A DNA stretch of 64,000 bases from Pyxidicoccus sp. MSG2. Lineage in GTDB: Bacteria; Myxococcota; Myxococcia; Myxococcales; Myxococcaceae. Both the position numbers and the translations under genes were made by a program. Below, piece by piece: positions 1-7,867 of the stretch. The stretch spans positions 9,938,001 through 10,002,000 of the forward strand of contig NZ_JAPNKC010000001.1 of NCBI RefSeq assembly GCF_026626705.1, in the 5' to 3' direction. Under the pieces are notes generated by a model, which saw only the letters and a program-made list of their open reading frames with translations, was not told where the DNA came from and did not search any database. Within the stretch, counting starts at the first letter, position 1; each line of letters begins with the position of its first letter.

Positions 1-263
1 CCGAGACGACGCTGCCGGACGGGGAGTCGAACCTGCCGGTGGTGGATGCGCTGATGCGCTTCGTGCGCCTGGCCAACCTGACGGGCTTCCCGGCGCTGTC
101 CGTGCCGGCCGGCTTCGACGGCGCGGGCCTGCCCGTGGGCGTGCAGCTCACCGGGCGGCCGTACGAGGAGCACCTGCTGCTGCGCCTGGGCCGCGTGGTG
201 GAGCGCGCCACGGAGGTGCGCACGCCCGCCATCCACGTCACGGCATTGCGCCAGGCGCCCTGA
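1..263 (+). CDS. Amidase family protein, C-terminal fragment
   Basis: The reading frame is open from the left window edge (frame 3) to TGA at 261-263, so only the last 86 or so residues are present. The segment TGFPALSVPAGF followed by GLPVGVQLTGRP and a downstream LLRLGRVVE helix is the usual C-terminal end of the amidase signature family (GatA and aryl/acyl amidases), where it closes the Ser-cisSer-Lys hydrolase fold. The catalytic Lys and Ser residues lie upstream, outside the window, so neither the substrate nor a GatA role can be assigned. It converges on the small lipoprotein gene ending at 287. Confidence 0.8.
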   Translation, partial: ETTLPDGESNLPVVDALMRFVRLANLTGFPALSVPAGFDGAGLPVGVQLTGRPYEEHLLLRLGRVVERATEVRTPAIHVTALRQAP

Positions 264-286
264 CACGCCTCATTCCCGGGCTGCTC

Positions 287-547
287 CTACATCGGGCCCG
301 GGCACGACCAGTAACCCGAGGGCTGGCAGATGCACGTCTGCTGGTCCCCCTCGGGTGAGCAGCAGGGCCTTCCGAAGCCTTCTGGCCCGCAGAGTCGGCC
401 CTCCACCTGCTCGCACAGCGGAAGGTAGTCGGTGCAAGCGAACATGGCGCTGTGCGTGCCGTCGTCGGGCGTCGGCGCGGCCTCCTCCTCTCCGCCGCAC
501 GCAGAGAGCCCGAGGGTGAACAGCAACGCTGCGAGGGTACGCCGCAT
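287..547 (-). CDS. Small cysteine-rich secreted lipoprotein, function unknown
   Basis: An 86-residue protein starting at ATG 547. The N-terminus is a lipoprotein signal peptide (MRRTLAALLFTLGLSAC, with lipobox LSAC at about 14-17). It is followed by an acidic linker and a small domain holding about eight more cysteines, including the CC and CIC motifs, which suggests a disulfide-stabilised surface or periplasmic module. No enzymatic motif is visible and I do not recognise the family. A much longer frame upstream exists only as an antisense shadow of the FAS1 gene; the lipobox sets the real start. Confidence 0.7.
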   Translation of the reverse strand: MRRTLAALLFTLGLSACGGEEEAAPTPDDGTHSAMFACTDYLPLCEQVEGRLCGPEGFGRPCCSPEGDQQTCICQPSGYWSCPGPM

Positions 548-757
548 GGGTGCTTCCTGTGCTGGAACGCACCCACGCGAGTTGCCACACGGAGAGGCGC
601 CCAGCGACCGCGGCCTGCCGATGACGACGTGGGATGGCTTACCGGGCCACCATGAAGAACGGGTGTTGGCTGTGGCGGTCGCCGCCGGAGTCGCGCTCCG
701 GCTACAGCGTGTGAGAACTGCTTGTCCCTCGGAAACGAGCGGCGGAGGATGGTGGCC

Positions 758-1762
758 ATGCGCCGAGCCCTTTTTCTGATCCCGCTGCTGTTCCTTCAGG
801 CGTGCAAGGCCTTCCACTCCTCCACCCCCATCCCGCCGAAGCTCGAATACTCGGGCCATCGCCCGCCTGTGCATCATCGCGACAACGACACAGGGTACAC
901 CTCGTACTGGACCGCGGTGCCACATTGGCTGCCGGAGGGCAAAGCGGAGTACTACGAAGACGGGACCTGCTGCTTTGTCCAGCGCGTGTCCGAGAACGCT
1001 CCCCTGGTCCAGGTCCACCTGATGCACGGGTACTTCGGCATCGGAAACAACTGCAGCTGGGAGCTCAATCGGGTCAACCAGATCCGAGACGTCAACGGCA
1101 GCTACAGCAGCAAGGTGCGCATCGAGATGTGGAACGACCGGAATCACCTTGACTGCGAGCAGCTCACGCCGCTCCTCATCAACGATGACCTCTTCCGCAA
1201 GTTCGCCGAGCCGGAGTGGTTGGCCGCCGAGGAAGCCCGGAGAGCCAACGGTGGGACCGCGTCCCAACAGGCCCCCACTGAAGAGTCGCCTCAACGCGCC
1301 GTCGAGGTCGCAACGGCAGCGCCGCTGGTGGCCCCGACGCCGTCCAAGGGCGGGACCACGCTGAAGGATGTGTTGGAAGAGGCGGGCCAGTTTTCTGGCT
1401 TCCTGAAAGCCCTCGAAGACAGCGGCGCGATGGCGTGGCTCACGGGAGCCGGTCCCTACGTGGTGTTGGCCCCCACCGACGCGGCGTACGGCCAGATGGC
1501 CAAGAGGGTGAAGAAGCAACTCGCTGGCGAAGGCTTCTCGAAGGAAGAAATCCAGGCTTTCTGGCTCCGGCACATCGTCTCCGGCTCTTACACCTACGAG
1601 CAGCTCGCGGAGCTGAAGTCCGTTCAGCCCGTCGCCGGAGAGTCGCTGAAGATCCTGGTGAAGGACGAGTACCTCCGCATCCACCGGTCCAACACCACCG
1701 GTTCGCCGCTCAGCGCGCCCAACGGCGTCATCATTCCCATCGACAAGGTCATCTACGACTGA
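758..1762 (+). CDS. FAS1 (fasciclin) domain lipoprotein
   Basis: Start chosen at ATG 758 (a GGAGG lies about 9 nt upstream; ATG 749 is the alternative), giving 334 aa. The N-terminus MRRALFLIPLLFLQAC is a lipoprotein signal with an LQAC lipobox. Residues about 25-165 are a Cys- and aromatic-containing region of unknown fold, followed by a low-complexity Ala/Pro linker. Residues about 190-334 match a FAS1 domain: TLKDVLEEAG, the H1-like YVVLAPTDAAY motif, LRHIVSGSYT, and a C-terminal NGVIIPIDKVIYD strand. FAS1 domains mediate cell-surface adhesion or matrix binding, so an envelope-associated role is inferred. Nothing nearby links it to a pathway. Confidence 0.85.
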   Translation: MRRALFLIPLLFLQACKAFHSSTPIPPKLEYSGHRPPVHHRDNDTGYTSYWTAVPHWLPEGKAEYYEDGTCCFVQRVSENAPLVQVHLMHGYFGIGNNCSWELNRVNQIRDVNGSYSSKVRIEMWNDRNHLDCEQLTPLLINDDLFRKFAEPEWLAAEEARRANGGTASQQAPTEESPQRAVEVATAAPLVAPTPSKGGTTLKDVLEEAGQFSGFLKALEDSGAMAWLTGAGPYVVLAPTDAAYGQMAKRVKKQLAGEGFSKEEIQAFWLRHIVSGSYTYEQLAELKSVQPVAGESLKILVKDEYLRIHRSNTTGSPLSAPNGVIIPIDKVIYD

Positions 1763-1860
1763 CGCTTGAGAAGTAGACCTGCGCCTGGCCCGCGGTTCGC
1801 GCCGGGCGTTCCGCAGTGGGTCACGAAGGAAAGTGGCCGAAGTTGACCTATGCTTGGCGC

Positions 1861-2808
1861 ATGACAACAACGCCGCTTTCGCATCCCCGGGCTGCTCTGC
1901 GCTGGTCACTCGCGCTCAGTGCCTGCGTCGCGTTCTCCGGCGCACTCGCCGCACAGGCAGTGCCGAAGGGGTTCACGGAGGTGAAGCCAGTGCGCGCGGC
2001 ATCATCCGGTGGCGGCCAGAATCTGCAGCTCGCCAACGGCCAGTTCTTCACCTATGCGCTGCCCCAGGGCTGGCGTGTGGGCGAAGACGGGCAGTTCGCA
2101 CTCACGCTGGTCGCACCCGATAACAAGGCGCTTACCGTGATGGTCGGCAACGCCGGCGTGCCAATCAACTATCCGCCAGCGCAGTACGTGTACGAGAAGC
2201 TGATGGCCATCCAGCCGCAGGGCCTGCAGCTGAGCGCGCCGCGACCCGCGAAGCCGATTGCTGGTTTTGCGCAGGCTCTGGAGTATCAGGTGAAGTACAG
2301 CGTCAACGGCGTGCCCTGCCAGGGCATGGCCACGCTGCACGTTGCGCCGGCGTATGACACCGCCGTGATGGCGGTCACCGCCGCACTTTCAGAAGCCCGC
2401 CAGTGGCCCGGCTATTCCACCTGGCTGCCGCTGGTCTCGGCGCAGGTCGCTGCGCGCAATGGTGCTGCCTTTGGTGCGCGTGGCGTGATGCAGCAGAACC
2501 TGCGGAACTCTACCGCCTATGCGCAGGCCGCGAAGGAATACCGCGACTGGTCGCAGAAGACGCAGCAGGCGGTGACCGACCAGCGCAATGTGTCGAACGA
2601 GCGCAACAACCAGCACTTTCGCGAAGCGTTGGGCAATGTGCAGACCTACAACAATCCGTACGACTCGCGCACGCCGGTGGAATTGCCCAACACCTACCAG
2701 TACTACTGGGTGAACGAGAACGGCACCTACGTCGGTACCAATGATCCCGGCGCGAATCCCAATGCCGGCTCGACGAAGGATTGGCGGCAGATGCCGAAGC
2801 GCCAGTAG
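1861..2808 (+). CDS. Secreted hypothetical protein, atypical composition (probable import)
   Basis: Start at ATG 1861, where a clear signal peptide begins (hydrophobic core LALSACVAFSGALAAQA); 315 aa. The mature protein has a PsbP-like or surface-lipase-like look around residues 50-190 and a Gln/Asn-rich helical stretch near residues 210-260. It ends in a conserved-looking tail (QYYWVNENGTYVGTNDP, then STKDWRQMP). I recognise this tail as recurring in uncharacterised exported proteobacterial proteins, but I have no function for it. Codon usage is visibly less GC3-saturated than in its neighbours, and a transposase remnant lies 73 bp downstream, so horizontal acquisition is likely. Confidence 0.7.
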   Translation: MTTTPLSHPRAALRWSLALSACVAFSGALAAQAVPKGFTEVKPVRAASSGGGQNLQLANGQFFTYALPQGWRVGEDGQFALTLVAPDNKALTVMVGNAGVPINYPPAQYVYEKLMAIQPQGLQLSAPRPAKPIAGFAQALEYQVKYSVNGVPCQGMATLHVAPAYDTAVMAVTAALSEARQWPGYSTWLPLVSAQVAARNGAAFGARGVMQQNLRNSTAYAQAAKEYRDWSQKTQQAVTDQRNVSNERNNQHFREALGNVQTYNNPYDSRTPVELPNTYQYYWVNENGTYVGTNDPGANPNAGSTKDWRQMPKRQ

Positions 2809-2881
2809 GCGCGTCGCGGGAATCTTCCTACTGCAGAGCCCTGTACCGCACCGGATTGTCGAGACACCAGGTTGGTCATGA

Positions 2882-3058
2882 TCAGGCCGCTTGCTTCTGC
2901 ATCAGCTCTCGCCGGGCCTGACTCGGCGAGAGGACGTGGTGGCGCTCCAACAGCCAGTGCTCGTTGTACCGGTGAGCCCACTCCAGCAGGGCCAGCTGGA
3001 GTTCCTCCACGGTGGAGAAGGTGCGTACCCAGAGCCGTTGCTCCTTGAGGGTGCGCTG
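2882..3058 (-). pseudogene. IS3-family transposase (rve integrase core) C-terminal remnant
   Basis: In the minus frame ending at 2882, the last 58 residues read like the end of an IS3-type DDE transposase: RTLKEQRLWVRTF, a helical LQLALLEWAHRYNEHWL segment, and a tail with LSPSQARREL. The catalytic DDE residues, the rest of orfB and orfA are absent. Upstream of about 3058 the frame turns into unrelated sequence, which is the promoter region and antisense of the superoxide dismutase gene. This is therefore a truncated insertion-sequence scar, not a working element. No terminal inverted repeats were recognised. Confidence 0.65.
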
Positions 3059-3187
3059 AAGAGGGCGGGGCGTAGCGGCGTCAACACTCCCTGCTCGCGG
3101 CCTGCGGAAAGTCGCCCTGCGTGCCAGACGTTTCGCTCTACGCTTCGACGCATTCGAGTCCGCATCTGTCAGGAGCAGGGAGCTGCG

Positions 3188-3937
3188 ATGAATCGACGCG
3201 ACCTCATGACTGGAATGGTGGCGGCTGGGACCACCCTCCTCCTCACTCCTGAAGGGCGTGCCGCGGCGGAGCCCCCACGTGCGCCAGGGGGGCCCGCAGG
3301 TCCACCCGCGCCCGCCACTCCGGGCCCCGGCAAACACGCGGTGGCGCCGCTGCCCTTCAACCCGGCGAAGCTCAAGGGGCTCTCGGAGAAGCTCCTCCGC
3401 AGCCACCACGAGAACAACTACGGCGGGGCGGTGAAGAACCTCAACAAGGTGGAGGAGGAGCTGGCGCGCGTGACGAAGGACACGCCGGGCTTCCTCGTCG
3501 GTGGACTGAAGGAGCGGGAGCTGACCTTCACGAACTCGATGATCCTCCACGAGGCGTATTTCGGGAACCTCGGCGGGGACGGCAAGGCGAGCGGCGCCAT
3601 CCAGAAGCTGCTCGCGACTGCGCACGGGGACTTCGGCCGGTGGGAGGAGCAGTTCCGAGCCACGGGGGCCAGCCTGGGCGGTGGGAGCGGCTGGGTCCTC
3701 CTGACGTACAACTTCCACTCCGGCCAGCCTCAGACGTACTGGAGTGGCAACCACAGTCAGGCCTCGGCCAACGGATACCCGCTGCTCGTCATGGACATGT
3801 ACGAGCACGCCTACCAGATGGACTACGGCGCGGCGGCCGCCCGCTACATCGACGCCTTCTTCCAGAACGTGAGCTGGGACGTGGTGAATGCCCGCTTGGA
3901 GCGGGCCCAGAAAGCCGCGGCGGCACTTCGCGGGTGA
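3188..3937 (+). CDS. Superoxide dismutase (Fe/Mn family), Tat-type signal
   Basis: Start at ATG 3188, preceded by AGGAGCAGGG; 249 aa. The first 30 residues (MNRRDLMTGMVAAG, ending GRAAA) look like a twin-arginine signal, so the enzyme is probably exported folded. A Pro/Ala-rich linker precedes the catalytic part. Family landmarks are SHHENNYGG (first metal-ligand His region), LHEAYFGNLGG (second His), a Trp/Gly-rich middle, and DMYEHAYQMDYG, which carries the Asp and His metal ligands. It dismutates superoxide to peroxide and dioxygen. Fe versus Mn cannot be told from sequence alone. The gene is monocistronic, and the transposase scar sits in its upstream region. Confidence 0.88.
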   Translation: MNRRDLMTGMVAAGTTLLLTPEGRAAAEPPRAPGGPAGPPAPATPGPGKHAVAPLPFNPAKLKGLSEKLLRSHHENNYGGAVKNLNKVEEELARVTKDTPGFLVGGLKERELTFTNSMILHEAYFGNLGGDGKASGAIQKLLATAHGDFGRWEEQFRATGASLGGGSGWVLLTYNFHSGQPQTYWSGNHSQASANGYPLLVMDMYEHAYQMDYGAAAARYIDAFFQNVSWDVVNARLERAQKAAAALRG

Positions 3938-4041
3938 GCGGGTGCCTGCCCCAACACTCGGCCAGGATGGACGCGCGAGGGGAGGGGAACTGCTTGCGGG
4001 CTCGTCGTGGCACTTACTGGCGGCCGGGGCCGTGGGTCCGG

Positions 4042-5109
4042 TCAGTGCTTGTGGCGGTGGTGCAGGTCCGAGACGTGCGGGTGGTCATGCGTGACGGGCT
4101 CGTGCCGGTGGGGATGGCTGTGCGGCTCGGTGGTATCCACGCCGGGATGATGCGCGTGCTGGTGGTGCGCGTCATGGACATGCAGGTGCTCGTGCTCCAG
4201 CACCCTGTGCGTGTGCACGTGGCCATGCCGCTCGCGCAGCAACAGGACGACGCCCGCGGCCATCAACGCGCCGGCCAGCAGGTCCAGGGGCCGCAGCCGC
4301 TCGCCGAGCAGGGGCACCGCCACCAGGGCGCCCACGAAGGGGGCCGTGGCGAAGTACGCCGCCTCACGTGCCGCGCCCAGCAGGCGCAGGGCATAGGCGT
4401 CCAGGACGATGGACAGCCCGTAGCTGGCGAAGCCGAGTACCAGGGCGGCGCCCAGCACCGTCCCGGAAGGGAAGGGCTGCCCGGTGAGCCAGGCGAGGAC
4501 GAGCGTGCACATGCCCGAGCCAAGCGCCTTGGTGCGCACGAGCGCGAGCGGGTCCTTGAGGGACAGCCGTTGCGTGAGGTTGTTGTCCACCGCCCAGGCC
4601 AGGCACCCACCGGCCAGGGCCAGCACGCCCAGCACATCGCCATGCAGTTCGCCCTCCTGGAAGCCCAGCACCGTGGCACCCGCCATGACGAAGCCAGCGG
4701 CGAGCGCACCCGCACGGCCCAGGTGCTCTCCGAACACGAGCAGCGCCAGGAGGATGGTGAAGGGGCCCTCCAGGTTGAGCAGCAGCGAGGCTGCGACGCC
4801 CGAGAGCCGCTGCAGGCCCACCAGCATCAGCACCGGCCCCAGCACCCCGCCACAAAGGATGACCCCGAGCAGCAGTGGCACGTCCTTGCGCCCGAGGCGC
4901 GCCTCGCTTCCGGGGATGACGGATGGGCGCAGCCGCCGCAGCGCTGTCATGCAGGTGAGCCCCAGCCCGCCACCCAGGTAGAGGAGCGAGGCCAGCACCA
5001 GCGGCGTGCTGGACGGCAGCAGCAGCTTGGCCACCGGCGCGCTGACCCCGAAGAGGGCCGCGGCGGACAGCCCGAGCATCGCGCCCTTTACACGAGGAGA
5101 TACCGGCAC
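4042..5109 (-). CDS. EamA/DMT-family transporter with long His-rich C-terminal tail
   Basis: 355 aa from ATG 5109. About ten hydrophobic segments occupy residues 10-290 in the two five-helix EamA repeats (for example AAALFGVSAPVAKLLL and GGVLGPVLMLVGLQRL). The last 60 or so residues are an extreme histidine tail with about 24 His, alternating with Asp/Glu/Pro (HVHTH, HEHLHVHDAHHQHAHH). Such tails bind Zn, Ni, Co or Cu. Family members export metabolites or, more rarely, metals. The tail and the shared, divergent promoter with the BlaI-type regulator suggest metal transport or sensing. The substrate is unproven. Confidence 0.85.
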   Translation of the reverse strand: MPVSPRVKGAMLGLSAAALFGVSAPVAKLLLPSSTPLVLASLLYLGGGLGLTCMTALRRLRPSVIPGSEARLGRKDVPLLLGVILCGGVLGPVLMLVGLQRLSGVAASLLLNLEGPFTILLALLVFGEHLGRAGALAAGFVMAGATVLGFQEGELHGDVLGVLALAGGCLAWAVDNNLTQRLSLKDPLALVRTKALGSGMCTLVLAWLTGQPFPSGTVLGAALVLGFASYGLSIVLDAYALRLLGAAREAAYFATAPFVGALVAVPLLGERLRPLDLLAGALMAAGVVLLLRERHGHVHTHRVLEHEHLHVHDAHHQHAHHPGVDTTEPHSHPHRHEPVTHDHPHVSDLHHRHKH

Positions 5110-5150
5110 GCTTCCTCCTCAGCTCGTCCAGAGCTCGGATTCGAGGCAGT

Positions 5151-5167
5151 TACTATTGACGATAGTA
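5151..5167. promoter_or_regulatory. Dyad operator in the EamA / blaI-like divergent promoter
   Basis: The sequence TACTATTGACGATAGTA is a perfect inverted repeat (arms TACTAT and ATAGTA, 5-nt spacer). It is centred in the 83-bp gap between the two divergent starts, 26 nt upstream of the repressor start. TAC...GTA dyads are the usual target of BlaI/MecI/CopY winged-helix repressors. A related 17-mer lies at 6616-6632. Autoregulation and control of the divergent transporter are inferred from position. Confidence 0.65.
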
Positions 5168-5192
5168 GCTGGCCAGGGCTAGATCTGCCTTC

Positions 5193-5585
5193 GTGAAGAA
5201 GCGCACCTGGGAGCCGCTCGGCACGCTGGAAGCCGCCGTGATGAACGTCGTCTGGACGCACTCGCCCGTCACGGCCCGGGAGGTGTGCGACCGGATGACG
5301 GGCCGCGAGGAGCGGGCCTACACCACCATCATGACGACGATGGACCGGCTGCACCGCAAGGGTCTGCTGGAGCGCGAGAAGGACGGCCTGGCCTGGCGCT
5401 ACACCCCGGCCCTTTCCCAGCCCGAGTTCGAGAAGGCGCTGGCGGACGGGCTCGCGGCCGACATCCTCCAGTCCCATGGTGAGACGGCGCTGGCCGCGTT
5501 CGTGGATGCGGCGGCCGACGTGGATGAGTCGCTGCTCGACAGGCTGGCGCAGCTCATCGCCGCGCGGCGGCGGGGGCGTCGATGA
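5193..5585 (+). CDS. BlaI/MecI/CopY-family transcriptional repressor
   Basis: 130 aa with a GTG start at 5193. The N-terminal winged helix is recognisable: GTLEAAVMNVVW is the helix-1 signature, followed by TAREVCDRM, YTTIMTTMDRLHRKGLL and a wing. The C-terminal half (about 80-130) would be the dimerisation helix and the site cleaved in BlaI/MecI-type systems. It overlaps the M56 peptidase gene by 4 nt (ATGA), the usual blaI-blaR arrangement. No beta-lactamase gene follows; an RND metal exporter does, so the regulon is probably metal efflux. A CopY-type Cys metal hook (CxCxxxxCxC) is absent, so metal sensing would have to come from the partner. Confidence 0.85.
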   Translation: MKKRTWEPLGTLEAAVMNVVWTHSPVTAREVCDRMTGREERAYTTIMTTMDRLHRKGLLEREKDGLAWRYTPALSQPEFEKALADGLAADILQSHGETALAAFVDAAADVDESLLDRLAQLIAARRRGRR

Positions 5586-6568
5586 TTTCGGCCCTGGCAT
5601 TCCTCCTGGAGTGCGCGGCGGTGGCCGCGGCTGTCGGGGTGCTGGCCTCGCTGCTGGTGGGGGGCGTCTCCATGCTGTCGTGGCCCTCGCTGCGACTGCG
5701 CCCGGCGCTGCGGGCGGATGGTGCCTTCGTCCTGGGCACGCTGCCCGCCGTGGTGGCGCTGGCGGTGGTGGCTGCCGCCGCCGCCCCGTCCCTGTCCGCG
5801 ATGCTCGGCTGGAGCCATGACCACTGTGGCAGCCATGGGCACCATCTCCACCTCTGCATCCTGCACTCGTCGGGCTTGAGGCCCGTGCTCGCGGTGGTGG
5901 GCGCGGCGGCACTCGCCACGTTCATCTTCCGGGCGGGAGCGCTGATGTCGAGGGTGATGCGGACGCGGGCCCTGCTCGCCGCGCTGGAGGCGCTGGGCTC
6001 CTCGCGTCCGGGCGCGTTCCCCGTGGTGGCCGTGCCGGGAGCACCGAGGCTGTGCCACGCCGCCGGGGTGCTCCGCCGACGCATCCTCATGTCCGCCAGC
6101 CTGGACGGAGCCATGGCCCCGTCGGAGCTGCGCGGAGCGCTGGCCCATGAAGAGGCTCACCTGCGGCGCAGAGACCCACTGGCAGCGCTGCTGCTCTCCT
6201 TCGCGGGCCTCTTCGCTCCACCACCCCTGGCGCGGGTCTTCCTCTCCGTCTACCAGACGGCTGCCGAGGAGGCGTGCGACGCGGAAGCGGTGCTCGCGGT
6301 CGGCGATGGAACCGTGGTGGCCGAGGCCCTGGTGAAGATGGCGGCCCTCCAGCGGCGTGCGTCCACCGTGGCCGGTGTCCCCGCCTTCGGCAAGCTGGCA
6401 CTGGAGCAGCGCGTGCGGCACCTCCTGGATGGGGAGGCGCGGCCAGCGGCGCCGTCCCGAGCACTCCTGCTCGCGGCGGGGGCCGGGGCCGGCGTGCTCT
6501 CCTTCGCGCTGCTCCACGCGGCCTTCCTCCACCACGCGGTGGAGACCGCCCTCCACCTCTTCTCCTGA
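5582..6568 (+). CDS. M56 (BlaR1-like) membrane metallopeptidase without sensor domain
   Basis: 328 aa. Several hydrophobic segments are present: about residues 1-30, 45-75, 100-120, 195-215 and 295-320. A zinc-protease motif HEEAH lies near residue 189, with a downstream EEACDAEAV helix that supplies the third ligand in M56 enzymes. It lacks the C-terminal penicillin-binding sensor of BlaR1. Instead, a short loop near residues 77-100 is packed with His and Cys (HDHCGSHGHHLHLCILH), which could bind metal. By analogy with BlaR1, metal binding could activate cleavage of the co-encoded BlaI-type repressor. That mechanism is inference. It is followed 9 bp later by the efflux genes. Confidence 0.82.
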   Translation: MISALAFLLECAAVAAAVGVLASLLVGGVSMLSWPSLRLRPALRADGAFVLGTLPAVVALAVVAAAAAPSLSAMLGWSHDHCGSHGHHLHLCILHSSGLRPVLAVVGAAALATFIFRAGALMSRVMRTRALLAALEALGSSRPGAFPVVAVPGAPRLCHAAGVLRRRILMSASLDGAMAPSELRGALAHEEAHLRRRDPLAALLLSFAGLFAPPPLARVFLSVYQTAAEEACDAEAVLAVGDGTVVAEALVKMAALQRRASTVAGVPAFGKLALEQRVRHLLDGEARPAAPSRALLLAAGAGAGVLSFALLHAAFLHHAVETALHLFS

Positions 6569-6577
6569 ACGACGGCC

Positions 6578-7867
6578 ATGCCCACGCGCGCGCTTCGCTG
6601 CTCTCTGTCCTTACCTACTATCGCCAGTAGTATGTTGTTGCTCCTGCTGGCCGGTGGTGCCGCGGCACAATCCCCGCTGACCGAAGCGCAGTACGTGGAA
6701 CAGGTGCTGTCCGCGAGCCTGGACGCGCGCGTCGCCGAGGCGGAAGCGGCGGTGGGCCGGGCTTCGGCGGTGGGTGTGGGGCTATGGCCCAATCCCACGC
6801 TGGAGTGGCAGCGGGAGAAGGCCACTTCTGGCGCGGGAGACGGGGCGAGCCAGGACATCTTCAATGTCTCCATTCCGCTGGTGCTCTCCGGGCGCCTGGG
6901 CCTGGAGTCCGAGGCCGCCGCCCGTGGGGCCCAGGCCGCGGAGGCACACCTCGCGAGGTCTCGGGGAGAGCTGCGGCACGAGGCAGTCAGCACCTTCGTC
7001 GTCGTGCTGGCCGCGCAGGAGCGGCGGGCCATCCTGGAGGAGTCGCTCTCCTCCCTGAGTCGCCTGGCGGAGGCCATCGCCGCGCGGGAGCGGGCCGGCG
7101 AGGCCGCGGGCTACGACCGGCTGCGCATCGAAACCGAGACGGCGGCGGTGGAGGATGCGCTGAGTGGCGCCGTCCTCGACGAGCGGCAGGCTCGCGCGGA
7201 GGCGCTGCGTCTGCTGGGGTCCGGTGCGAAGGCGCTGCCAACGTTCCAGGGCTCCCTGGCTCCGGAACGCGCCCTCCCTGCCGCGAGCAACCTCCTGGCC
7301 GAGCTCGAGGCTCGCCGCGCCGATGCCAGGGCATTGGAACTGGAGGCGCAGGCTGGCGAGACGGCGCGCCGGGCGGCGGCGCGGGGCTGGATTCCGGACC
7401 CCACTGTGAATGCCGGCGCCCAGCTCATCAACGTGGGACAGGCGGGAGCCGGGGCGGGGTACGTGGTGGGACTCTCCATTCCGCTGCCACTCTTCGAGCG
7501 GAGGCAGGGCCAGGAGGCCCAGGCGGACGCCCGGCGTCAGCTCGCCGAGGCCCGCCGTGCCGCGCTCCTGCACGCCGCCCGCACCCGTCTCCGCATGGTG
7601 CTGGATGAGGTCGCCGGTCGGCGTGAGCGGCGCGCGAGGCAGTGTGAAGGCGTGCTGAAGCGTGCGGAGGAGCTGCGCCGCATCGCCCAGGCGGCCTACC
7701 GGGGCGGAGGAGCGGACCTCCTGGTCCTGGTGGACGCCGAGCGGACCGCCCGCGAGGCGCGGCTGACGGCCGTGGGCCTGGCCCTCGATGTCGCCCAGAC
7801 CGAAGCAGACCTCTTCCTTCTCTCGGGCGCCTGGGACGGCGCCGAACTCCGGAGTGCCCAGCCATGA
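6578..7867 (+). CDS. TolC/CzcC-family outer membrane factor of RND metal efflux
   Basis: 429 aa. A signal peptide with basic n-region and hydrophobic LLLLLAGGAAA core argues for the ATG at 6578, not the ATG at 6632, which would leave no charged n-region and no ribosome-binding site. The mature protein is a long alpha-helical OMF with the two internal repeats of the family (ANPTLEWQRE-like start and a second DPTVNAGAQL repeat). It would form the trimeric outer-membrane channel for the adaptor and pump encoded next, and it overlaps the adaptor gene by 4 nt. A BlaI-like dyad lies within the signal-peptide codons. CzcC is the closest named role; the metal is unknown. Confidence 0.85.
   Translation: MPTRALRCSLSLPTIASSMLLLLLAGGAAAQSPLTEAQYVEQVLSASLDARVAEAEAAVGRASAVGVGLWPNPTLEWQREKATSGAGDGASQDIFNVSIPLVLSGRLGLESEAAARGAQAAEAHLARSRGELRHEAVSTFVVVLAAQERRAILEESLSSLSRLAEAIAARERAGEAAGYDRLRIETETAAVEDALSGAVLDERQARAEALRLLGSGAKALPTFQGSLAPERALPAASNLLAELEARRADARALELEAQAGETARRAAARGWIPDPTVNAGAQLINVGQAGAGAGYVVGLSIPLPLFERRQGQEAQADARRQLAEARRAALLHAARTRLRMVLDEVAGRRERRARQCEGVLKRAEELRRIAQAAYRGGGADLLVLVDAERTAREARLTAVGLALDVAQTEADLFLLSGAWDGAELRSAQP
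6616..6632. promoter_or_regulatory. Second BlaI-like dyad inside the OMF signal-peptide codons
   Basis: TACTATCGCCAGTAGTA has arms TACTA and TAGTA and matches the 5151-5167 site at most positions (TACTAT, the G and C of the spacer, and TAGTA). It encodes residues T-I-A-S-S of the signal peptide. A repressor bound here could act as a roadblock or define an internal promoter that separates the efflux genes from the regulator pair. Chance similarity is possible. Confidence 0.45.

Noticed and set aside
1763..1860. Imperfect GC hairpin after the FAS1 gene as terminator
   Set aside because: One mismatch in an 8-bp stem and no U-tract; too weak to call.
3640..5196. 518-codon plus frame over the EamA gene
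   Set aside because: Antisense to a gene with ten membrane helices; translation is low-complexity Gln/His/Arg.
5582..6568. M56 gene considered as BlaR1/MecR1 for beta-lactam resistance
   Set aside because: The penicillin-binding sensor domain is absent and the downstream genes are a metal-type RND system.
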